Positions 1 through 6,192 of a stretch of DNA of 12,403 nucleotides are shown piece by piece. A program made the translations under genes and the position numbers. Position 1 is the stretch's first letter. Each line of letters begins with the position of its first letter. A model generated the notes under the pieces. That model was not told the origin of the DNA. It searched no databases and saw only the letters and a list, made by a program, of their open reading frames with translations. Origin of the DNA: CALOCV01 sp942491955. GTDB lineage: Bacteria > Chlamydiota > Chlamydiia > Chlamydiales > CALOCV01. The stretch spans positions 1 to 12,403 of the forward strand of contig CALOCV010000026.1 of NCBI GenBank assembly GCA_942491955.1, in the 5' to 3' direction.

Positions 1-1
1 G

Positions 2-568
2 AGGAAAAAATTTAAATACATCGGTGTTGATCCCGACGTCAAAACCTACCCGATTAAACAAGCTCTTCATCTTCTAAATAAAGCAGGCATTACATATCAA
101 TGCTTCCATACCGCCGCACAATCGTATCCTCTAGGAGCTGAAGTTGATGAGAAAAAATTTAAAGTATTTTTCTTTGATATCGGAATTGCCCACAGAATTC
201 TTGGGCTCGACTTGGCTGAATGGGTGACCCATCCATTGGAAGTTGAATTATTTGGATTCAGTGCAGAACAATTGGTAGCACAAGAGTTGATTTCCTATTC
301 CGACCCCTCTCAAAAAGGAGAACTTTACTATTGGCACAACGAAGCGCCCACAAGTAATGCTGAAGTAGACTTTATCACTATCCATAATAAAACGATCATC
401 CCTGTTGAAGTAAAATCCAAAATTAAAGGGGGAATGAAAAGTTTAAATGTATTCCTAAGCAAGCATCCAAAAAGCCCTTATGGAATAAAAATTTCAGAAG
501 GTATGTTTGGCAAACACGACCATCTTCGCGAAATTCCGCTTTACGGGGTATCGACGCTGAAATTGTAG
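2..568 (+). CDS. DUF4143-type ATP-binding protein, C-terminal fragment
   Basis: The gene enters from the left edge already in frame, so its N-terminus (where the AAA+ Walker motifs would lie) is not visible. The 188 visible residues match the C-terminal half of the widespread ATPase/DUF4143 family. They start with a 'YPLGAEVDEKKFKVFFFDIGIA' type segment, followed by 'FGFSAEQLVAQEL' and then a nuclease-like core, 'AEVDFI', and 'VEVKSK'. Visible residues D123, E136 and K138 form a D-x12-E-x-K pattern like the PD-(D/E)XK fold. The family is common in bacteria and archaea and its cellular role is poorly defined; some members are mobile or defence-associated. The frame is open from base 2 with no stop until TAG at 566-568. 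A TTG at 212 could be mistaken for a start, but the family match extends upstream of it. I am confident of the family and not of the function. Confidence 0.75.
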   Translation, partial: RKKFKYIGVDPDVKTYPIKQALHLLNKAGITYQCFHTAAQSYPLGAEVDEKKFKVFFFDIGIAHRILGLDLAEWVTHPLEVELFGFSAEQLVAQELISYSDPSQKGELYYWHNEAPTSNAEVDFITIHNKTIIPVEVKSKIKGGMKSLNVFLSKHPKSPYGIKISEGMFGKHDHLREIPLYGVSTLKL

Positions 569-575
569 TTAGATA

Positions 576-608
576 AAATGACAAAATTTTGGTCATTTCT
601 GTCTTTTT
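576..608 (+). terminator. weak intrinsic terminator after the DUF4143 gene
   Basis: A 7-bp stem, AAATGAC (576-582) with GTCATTT (592-598), encloses an A4T4-rich loop and is followed by a T-rich run at 600-608. It lies 8 bp after the stop codon, as expected of a Rho-independent terminator. The stem is AT-rich and therefore weak. Confidence 0.35.
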
Positions 609-675
609 GGTCCCTTCTTTTTGCTTCATCTTTTTTCTTGGGAAATGCACACGACTATGCTATACCAAACATAAT

Positions 676-838
676 ACCAATTCCAGGTAAGAAAATGCAT
701 AAAGTGGATTCGGGATTTTTTTTGCGAAATTTGTTTTGGAGATCACGGCAAACTCTTGTGAGTTTGCAAGATAAAAAAACAGATTGCGCACATAAAGAAA
801 GATGAAGATCCATTTGTGCACTTTCTTGCGGAATTGGT
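676..838 (+). mobile_element. MITE-like non-coding element, copy 1
   Basis: This is a non-autonomous element of about 163 bp. Its ends are imperfect inverted repeats: ACCAATTCC plus roughly AAGAAARTGCA, about 22-24 bp per side. Inside is a stem-loop, GCAAACTC-TTGT-GAGTTTGC, at 748-767. Both flanks carry ATAAT (671-675 and 839-843), consistent with a 5-bp target duplication; a TA duplication with CC/GG ends, as for IS630/Tc1-like elements, fits equally well. It has no plausible coding capacity: frames crossing it are short and read through the repeat in several phases. A second copy of about 158 bp lies in reverse orientation at 11964-12121. Relative to that copy it has a 4-bp insertion (CATA, near 789-792), one extra T and a few substitutions. 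It fills most of the 300-bp gap between the DUF4143 fragment and the next gene. Confidence 0.8.
748..767. repeat. internal hairpin of MITE copy 1
   Basis: A perfect 8-bp inverted repeat, GCAAACTC and GAGTTTGC, surrounds a TTGT loop near the middle of the element. The same hairpin is conserved in copy 2 at 12032-12051 (read as the complement), so it is a fixed part of the element. Confidence 0.7.
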
Positions 839-843
839 ATAAT
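814..843 (+). promoter_or_regulatory. possible promoter formed at the MITE junction
   Basis: A perfect TATAAT (838-843) spans the right end of the MITE and its target duplication. A TTGTGC lies 18 bp upstream, inside the terminal repeat, as a half-good -35. Transcription would begin near 850, just before the strong ribosome-binding site of the gene at 871. The -10 match is direct observation; activity is inference. Confidence 0.4.
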
Positions 844-870
844 ACCAATGGAAACAAAGAAGGAGAACCT

Positions 871-1193
871 ATGGAGCAACCCATCATGAGCAAAAGAGTA
901 CGGGAAATGCCCTTTCTAGTGGAGTCTTCCTCATTGGGCTTGCCATCCTCTACTACATCAATTGGTGGTGGCCGAGCATCTTGCTCGTCATTTGGGCAAC
1001 GGTGGCTCTTCGGCAGTGGTTAGCGGGCCATCTATTTGACACGGCCATTACGACCATCATCCTCATCGGCCTTTTCATCGTGAGTTGGCTTAAGATTGAG
1101 TGGAATATTTTGATGCCAATCCTGCTCGTCGTTGGAGGGATTTATATCATCGCTCGCGAGTATTTTGCCGAAAATGACGATGAGCAACCCTAA
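871..1193 (+). pseudogene. small LiaF/DUF5668-like membrane protein, frameshifted near its start
   Basis: A strong Shine-Dalgarno (AAGGAG, 860-865) sits 5 bp before ATG 871. That frame begins MEQPIMSK but then leaves any sensible sequence and stops at 1023. The frame one base back has no ATG, GTG or TTG start before 981, yet encodes a clear membrane protein ending at TAA 1191-1193. It reads STGNALSSGVFLIGLAILYY, then INWWWPSILLVIW, and later ITTIILIGLFIVSW and ILMPILLVVGGIYII. The alternating hydrophobic segments with 'WWPSILLV' and 'MPILLVVGG' resemble the LiaI/LiaF N-terminal (DUF5668) type. A single lost A in the A-run at 892-895 would join the two parts as MEQPIMSKKSTGN, giving about 107 residues. 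Either the gene is broken, the base is a sequence error, or translation starts late at TTG 981 without the first segment. The next gene overlaps its 3' end by 20 bp. Confidence 0.6.
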
Positions 1194-1614
1194 AGAGAAT
1201 CGGATTGTCCACGTTGGGCATATAGAAAACCGCCACTCCCTCCTGTTCTTACGAGAAATCCATTCTCGCCACTATCATTGGTTTTTGATCGACCCTCTCT
1301 CGTTCGACGAAGAAGAGACGGATATTCATGCAGAGACCATTGCGGAGGCGCTTGTTCTTGCACGAAAAGAGTGGAAACGTCAATACTTTTGTACCTTGCA
1401 TTGTGGCTTTCGTTATACTCTTCCTGAACGAGATGAACATGGAGAAAATGCCCTCTTTTACCAAATGGTTGCATCCTATGCTACTCCTTCTGGAGTCTAT
1501 TTTGATGAACAAGTGGGACACAACTGTTTTGTCGATTTTGCTTCGCAAGAGGCTTTAACCCTATGGCAACATATTTCTGCTCCCACTGCGCCGTCGAGAT
1601 CACCCTCCCTTTAG
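1174..1614 (+). CDS. uncharacterised 146-residue protein upstream of pknD
   Basis: I do not recognise a family. ATG 1174 (or ATG 1180, two codons on) lies inside the end of the preceding gene, and the stop at 1612-1614 lies 52 bp inside pknD in another frame. Translation is therefore probably coupled on both sides. The product is soluble with no signal or membrane segment. The N-terminus is basic, followed by an acidic stretch (DPLSFDEEETDIHAETIAEA), an amphipathic helix (ALVLARKEWKRQ) and a Cys/His-containing middle (FCTLHCGFRYTLPERDEHGE). The C-terminal part, FVDFASQEALTLWQH, is patterned like a helix. An earlier TTG at 1132 keeps the frame open but has no ribosome-binding site and would extend into the neighbouring gene. 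The tight packing suggests a role connected with PknD, but that is inference from position only. Confidence 0.7.
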   Translation: MTMSNPKENRIVHVGHIENRHSLLFLREIHSRHYHWFLIDPLSFDEEETDIHAETIAEALVLARKEWKRQYFCTLHCGFRYTLPERDEHGENALFYQMVASYATPSGVYFDEQVGHNCFVDFASQEALTLWQHISAPTAPSRSPSL

Positions 1615-4541
1615 AAGGGAATATCCCCCACTACTGTCCCTATTGCGGACAAGAGGTCCACACGCCGTCAGAAGAGTCTACTTCCTCTTCTTTACAAGGG
1701 ATGACATCGCATCACGCCTCGATTGTTCCTGGTGCTGCTCCTGAGGAGGAACCCGTTGCTTTTTCTTTGGGCCCTTATCAAGTCTTGCGAAAAATTGGCC
1801 AAGGAGGGATGGGAGAGGTTTTTCTTGCCTATGACACGGTCTGTGGTCGCCGTATTGCCTTGAAACGGATCCGAAGCGACTTAACAACCCATCCCTACCT
1901 CTATAGTCGCTTCCTCAAAGAGGCACGTATTACAGGCCAGCTGACGCATCCTTCGATCATTCCCATTTACGCCATCCATCAAGAGAAAGAACACATCTAC
2001 TACACCATGCCCTACGTTGAAGGGGAGACGGTGAAACAAATGCTTCGCGATACCAAACAGAGGGAACGAAGAGGAGACTCCCCTCATCCCATTGGAGATT
2101 CAATACCTGCCCTTATGCGGATCTTATTGAGCATTTGTCACGCCGTTTCGTATGCCCATTCCCATGGGGTATTGCATCGCGATATCAAACCAGAAAATAT
2201 TATTATCGGGAAATTTGGTGAGGTATTCATTCTGGACTGGGGTTTGGCTAAGGTGATGGAAGGAGAGAATGAGCCCTCTTTTCCCGAAGAAAAAACTCCA
2301 TTGCATCGGGATGAATCCTACGGAGGAAAAATCGTAGGAACGGTTTCCTATATGGCTCCGGAACGCGCTTTGGGTTTCCCTGCTACAATCCAAACAGACA
2401 TTTATTCCTTGGGTATCATCCTCTACACATTCCTCGCCCTTCGCCTCCCCTTCCGGCGAAAAAGCATTAAAGAATTCAAAAAGAAAATGCATCAAGAACA
2501 ATTTGTCGATCCTGCTGAGATCGCCCCTTATCGCGATGTTCCCCAAATGCTATCGCAAGTGGCGGCGCGCTGTCTTGCTCCCGCGATGGAAGAGCGATAT
2601 ACCTCTGTGGAAGAGTTGATTCATGACATTGAATCCTACCTTGAAGGGGGTTCTGAATGGTTTTTTGTTGCTGAACTCGATATTGACAAACCTGAGGATT
2701 GGGAATTCCAAGAGAACGTCCTCCTTCCGGGTACTCTAGCCATTACGAGAAATGCAGAAGAGACCGAGTGGGTGAGTTTGATGATTTCAAAGGCTTCCTT
2801 TACAGGAAACACGCGACTGGAAGCAACGGTTCAACTGGGAGAACTCTCACAAGGGATTGGTTTTCTTTTAAAAGTTCCTGAAGCGAGCCAGCGGACGCAG
2901 CTCACAGATGGATACTGTCTTTGGATGGGTTCTGACACCCATCGAGCGACAAAGCTTCTTCGTTCGTCTGTCGAGGTTGTCCACGCTCCCGAAATCTATC
3001 TTCAACGAGGAAAGCGTTATCAAATTCGCATCGAACAGCATGAACAAAATATCGCAATCTATCTCAATGATGTTCTCCAATTCTCCTATTTGGGCCTTAT
3101 GCCGCTCATAGGGACCCACGTAGGGTTGTTAGCTAGGGATCACGATTTTTCTCTGCATCACTGGAGTGTTTCAGTACGTAGTTTGAGTGTGATGGTCAAT
3201 TGTCTTGCGATTCCCGACGCTTTCCTTGCCTATAAAGAATATGATAAAGCATTTAGCGAATACCAACGGATCAGTTATTCATTTCCTGGAAGGATGGAGG
3301 GGCGTGAAGCTCTCTTCCGAGCCGGTTTTACTCTTATTGCTCAGGCACAGCAAGCGGACAATTCCGTTCTATTACTGGAACGCGCCTTGAATGAATTCGA
3401 AGAGTTGCATGGAACACCGGGAGCCCCTTTGGAGTATTTGGGAAAAGCTCTCGTCTATCAGCAACTCGATGACATTGAAGAAGAAATCAAATGCTTTGAA
3501 TTGGCTCTTCGCCGCTATCCTGCCCATCCCCTTTTACCCATCCTGCAAGAACAAATTTTATTTCGTCTTCATAAAAGCTCTCGCATTGAGAGAAAAGCAA
3601 CCTACCAATTTGTCTTACTCGCCAAAAGGCAGATTCCTCAGGAAAATTTAGGGGAAAACACCTTAAAGCTTTTTCAAAGCTTACAAAAAAACTGGGAGCT
3701 CCTTCATTTTCTCGAGCCAGATACAAGCGATTCGAATGCCATATTTGCGGTTATTTTGGCTTTTTGGCTCCACAAACCCCATGTCCTTCATGAGATCTTA
3801 CGTGAATGCCAAAAATGTGAAGCGATCGATGCTTCTTTGATGGATAACATCCTCTTCTTTCTTCTCGTTATGGGAGAAAAAAAAGATTTTCAAGAAGAGA
3901 TGATACATCTTCAGCAAACCAATAACTTCTCTTCTCCCATTTTAGAAGAGTGGTTAGAGGCTTCTTTGCTTCCCATTTCCGAGCAAATCTCTCAGTTTTT
4001 CTTAAAACATCCTCAAATGGATTCTTTTGCCACCATCCGCATGTTGGATTATCTTCTCCAACAAGCTTTGGAAGAAGAGGCCTTCTCCTTGGTTGTTGCT
4101 TCCATCGAAAAATGTAACGAGATAGCATTGCCCAGTTCTTGGTCGGCACATTTTGATGCGATGTACATCGAAGCTCTATTATGGGAAAATCGATGGGACG
4201 AGGCGGGAAGGATCTTCCAACGCTACAACCCCATTCTTCTCAACCAAGAAACGTCTCTTCTTCACACGTTGTATGGATGCTGGCTCGCTGCTACAGAAGG
4301 GCCTGAGCTCGCAGAGGTTCATTTTAGAGCGATGGCTCATGTCTCCTATCCTCGTTCTTGGGCACTTCTAGGACACTACCTCACGGACTCGATTAAAGAG
4401 GAATCGAGTTGGTTTAGAAATGCTTTTCCGTGGGAAAGAAAACAACTCTATCGACAACTAGCCCTCTACTTTCATGTGCTTCATAACGAAGAAAAAAGCC
4501 GACGATTCCGAGAATTCGCTACAGAGTACCCGTGTTTGTGA
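1563..4541 (+). CDS. pknD: PknD-like serine/threonine protein kinase
   Basis: The gene encodes a 992-residue Hanks-type kinase. Residues 6-28 form a zinc ribbon (CSHC...CPYC, Cys 6, 9, 25, 28), which supports ATG 1563 over later starts; AAGAGG lies 10 bp upstream. The kinase domain (about 70-360) has a glycine loop GQGGMG (79-84), Lys101 in ALKRI, Glu120, HRDIKPEN (205-212), DWG at 225-227 in place of DFG, and APE at 265-267. All catalytic residues are present. A beta-rich region (about 366-540) resembles the LamG/jelly-roll-like modules beside PVC-group kinases. The rest is helical and TPR-like; I see no membrane segment. Chlamydia PknD has a comparable size and layout, and the C. pneumoniae enzyme phosphorylates the type III secretion protein CdsD. 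That role here is inferred by family. The start overlaps the preceding gene by 52 bp, and the end overlaps the opposing gene by 23 bp. Confidence 0.9.
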   Translation: MATYFCSHCAVEITLPLEGNIPHYCPYCGQEVHTPSEESTSSSLQGMTSHHASIVPGAAPEEEPVAFSLGPYQVLRKIGQGGMGEVFLAYDTVCGRRIALKRIRSDLTTHPYLYSRFLKEARITGQLTHPSIIPIYAIHQEKEHIYYTMPYVEGETVKQMLRDTKQRERRGDSPHPIGDSIPALMRILLSICHAVSYAHSHGVLHRDIKPENIIIGKFGEVFILDWGLAKVMEGENEPSFPEEKTPLHRDESYGGKIVGTVSYMAPERALGFPATIQTDIYSLGIILYTFLALRLPFRRKSIKEFKKKMHQEQFVDPAEIAPYRDVPQMLSQVAARCLAPAMEERYTSVEELIHDIESYLEGGSEWFFVAELDIDKPEDWEFQENVLLPGTLAITRNAEETEWVSLMISKASFTGNTRLEATVQLGELSQGIGFLLKVPEASQRTQLTDGYCLWMGSDTHRATKLLRSSVEVVHAPEIYLQRGKRYQIRIEQHEQNIAIYLNDVLQFSYLGLMPLIGTHVGLLARDHDFSLHHWSVSVRSLSVMVNCLAIPDAFLAYKEYDKAFSEYQRISYSFPGRMEGREALFRAGFTLIAQAQQADNSVLLLERALNEFEELHGTPGAPLEYLGKALVYQQLDDIEEEIKCFELALRRYPAHPLLPILQEQILFRLHKSSRIERKATYQFVLLAKRQIPQENLGENTLKLFQSLQKNWELLHFLEPDTSDSNAIFAVILAFWLHKPHVLHEILRECQKCEAIDASLMDNILFFLLVMGEKKDFQEEMIHLQQTNNFSSPILEEWLEASLLPISEQISQFFLKHPQMDSFATIRMLDYLLQQALEEEAFSLVVASIEKCNEIALPSSWSAHFDAMYIEALLWENRWDEAGRIFQRYNPILLNQETSLLHTLYGCWLAATEGPELAEVHFRAMAHVSYPRSWALLGHYLTDSIKEESSWFRNAFPWERKQLYRQLALYFHVLHNEEKSRRFREFATEYPCL

Positions 4542-5640
4542 GGACTTTCCACGATTTTTCAAAATTGTGCGTTTGAATTTTACTAACAACGAGCATTGTT
4601 AATCCCAAGAAAACACCCAAAGCAATGAGCGTATTCCCAAAAGGGCCTAAGGGACACACGAGAAGAAGAGCTATTCCCACTGCCATACAAATGTTGGCAA
4701 CAATGACAAGAGCGTTGAATTGATTTTTATTGCGGTATTGCTTGTCTAAAAGAGCAACCATTCGATTGCCCTTCTTGACAGATGAAATATTAAAAGGATC
4801 GGCTTTGACTTCCTCATACACTTTTCCAATATCCGATAAGAGGCGGTTCGACTCTTCTTTTTTGATTTCGAGAACTTTGCGAAAGCGGCGTGCTTGTGTT
4901 CCATTGATCTCGATATCTTTATAGAGGGAGAGTTTTTTTGTCAGGCGCGCTACATCGATTCCTCTCTCCTTTTCTTCGGGAGAAGGTAGCGAGCACGCTT
5001 TTTGCACCTGACGAATCCTCCAGATGTTTCTGGCATAAACAGCGCTCGACAACAAGGAGAAAACAACACTCACTCCATAAAGAGGAGAAGCCCAAAAAAA
5101 GGCCTCTTTTGATGCCCATCCGAGTTCCATCAACCCAATAAGAGGATTTGACAAGCTCTCTCCAGCGGTAGCTACCCAGCTTACAAGCCGCAAACTTCGG
5201 TCTGTAAGAGCCTCATTTGTTCCCCCTAGAGCAATTTTTTTACTGGTTTTTAGTGTGTTATACGCAGAAAGAGGAAAATAGACCCCAGAAAAAAGTTTTG
5301 TTACAACAAAAAGGCGTTGAATAAACTTGGATTCTTTGATGAACTCTGCAACGGAATCATTAACCGAACGAACAAGGACGAGTAAAGAATCCATCACCCC
5401 GACGGCATCGGTTACGGAGCCAATAGAAGGGGATGGCAAGCGTGAGACTTTCGAGGAGATAAAAAAGTCCATCATCACTTGTCTTGTGAAGAGATTAGGT
5501 ATTAAACCACAAAATTTCTTCCAAATTTTTGTGATTTTGTTTATACCTCTTTCTACAAAAGAGGTTTTTTTTTCGTAAGTATTATCGATCGTTGTGGAAT
5601 AAAAGACTTTAGAGGAATCAATAGGTAAAAGCGTAGACAA
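4519..5640 (-). CDS. putative Inc-like membrane protein, unknown function
   Basis: I do not recognise a named family. The product (373 residues from TTG 5640) is mostly helical. At its C-terminus is a two-lobed hydrophobic hairpin: residues 309-329, a short CPLGPFGN turn, then 337-353, followed by a 20-residue polar tail. Another hydrophobic segment lies at about 181-202. Closely spaced paired hydrophobic lobes are the hallmark of chlamydial inclusion membrane (Inc) proteins secreted by the type III system, so an Inc or related effector role is a reasonable guess. The start is TTG 5640 because GGAGG (5646-5650) sits 5 bp ahead. The in-frame TTG at 5664 directly abuts the -10 box and would lie outside the transcript. 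The first in-frame Met is far inside (about residue 56). The gene is monocistronic and converges on pknD. Confidence 0.65.
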   Translation of the reverse strand: MSTLLPIDSSKVFYSTTIDNTYEKKTSFVERGINKITKIWKKFCGLIPNLFTRQVMMDFFISSKVSRLPSPSIGSVTDAVGVMDSLLVLVRSVNDSVAEFIKESKFIQRLFVVTKLFSGVYFPLSAYNTLKTSKKIALGGTNEALTDRSLRLVSWVATAGESLSNPLIGLMELGWASKEAFFWASPLYGVSVVFSLLSSAVYARNIWRIRQVQKACSLPSPEEKERGIDVARLTKKLSLYKDIEINGTQARRFRKVLEIKKEESNRLLSDIGKVYEEVKADPFNISSVKKGNRMVALLDKQYRNKNQFNALVIVANICMAVGIALLLVCPLGPFGNTLIALGVFLGLTMLVVSKIQTHNFEKSWKVLTNTGTL

Positions 5641-5664
5641 AAACACCTCCAAAAATGAAGACAA

Positions 5665-5693
5665 AGTATATTCACTATTTTATTTATAATCAA
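5665..5693 (-). promoter_or_regulatory. sigma70-type promoter for the Inc-like gene
   Basis: On the minus strand, TTGATT (5693-5688) and TATACT (5670-5665) are separated by exactly 17 bp of AT-rich DNA. The start site would fall near 5658, leaving a leader of about 18 nt that contains GGAGG and the TTG start at 5640. On the opposite strand a TATAAT (5685-5690) overlaps it, but I see no good -35, so a divergent promoter for the plus-strand genes is only a possibility. Confidence 0.65.
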
Positions 5694-5791
5694 ATAAATT
5701 GACCCTGAACCACTGAATTTCAGCAAAACAAGAGGTTTTTCTGGGACCTACTCCCTCTTTACCACTTCCTTTCTCTTCATCGATCGTCACC

Positions 5792-6187
5792 GTGGGTTCA
5801 TGGGGGCTCTTCACCGCTGTTCATCTCCTTAGTGGCCGCATAGCAAGCAGAATATCCCTGAAAAATGGGGTCATTTTTGCAACAACGGCCTTTCTGATTG
5901 GGCGCTATACCCACCGTTTATTCGAAGAGATGGGACAAGAATTTGCTCTTCTTTTTGGAATTAAAGGACGAAGAAGAACCACTTGGTCCTTTTCCCTCTT
6001 GCATCGACTCTTCTATTTCAGTACAGCCGCTCTTACTTGTACGATGCTGGGAATTCCCCTTTCACCTAAAATTTATATCGAACTTTTTCTTATCAGCCAA
6101 ACGTTGTGGTACTTAATCCGAAAAATATATGAATACTCTCTTAAATCCATTGCCTTTTGGTACACACAAAATTTCCGAAGGACTTGA
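5792..6187 (+). CDS. small hypothetical membrane protein upstream of recD2
   Basis: I do not recognise a family. The 131-residue product from GTG 5792 has hydrophobic segments near residues 24-38 (GVIFATTAFLIG), 70-90 (LFYFSTAALTCTMLGI) and 93-110 (YIELFLISQTLWYLI), with basic loops (IKGRRRTTW). It is probably an inner-membrane protein. The start is uncertain: GTG 5792 has no ribosome-binding site, and the frame is open back to 5717. The upstream codons continue the hydrophobic pattern (PFSSSIVTV before GSWGLF), and AAGAGG at 5730-5735 stands 5 bp before a CTG at 5741. The true start may therefore be a rare CTG, or the N-terminus may be damaged. The stop at 6185-6187 is 5 bp before the recD2 start, so the two are probably co-transcribed. 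Confidence 0.55.
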   Translation: MGSWGLFTAVHLLSGRIASRISLKNGVIFATTAFLIGRYTHRLFEEMGQEFALLFGIKGRRRTTWSFSLLHRLFYFSTAALTCTMLGIPLSPKIYIELFLISQTLWYLIRKIYEYSLKSIAFWYTQNFRRT

Positions 6188-6192
6188 TTAGA

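Noticed and set aside
225..227. DWG in place of DFG as a sign of an inactive kinase (residues 225-227 of PknD)
   Set aside because: The metal-binding Asp is kept, and DWG with all other catalytic residues is common in PVC-group kinases.
655..893. Short open frames on both strands through the first repeat
   Set aside because: They translate MITE copy 1 in several phases; equivalent frames appear in copy 2, and none has a ribosome-binding site.
892..897. Programmed -1 frameshift in the membrane gene
   Set aside because: The site has only four A's, no canonical slippery heptamer and no evident downstream stimulator; a lost base is simpler.
2124..2546. A 140-codon minus-strand frame inside pknD
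   Set aside because: It is a shadow of the kinase domain, whose motifs are unambiguous on the plus strand.
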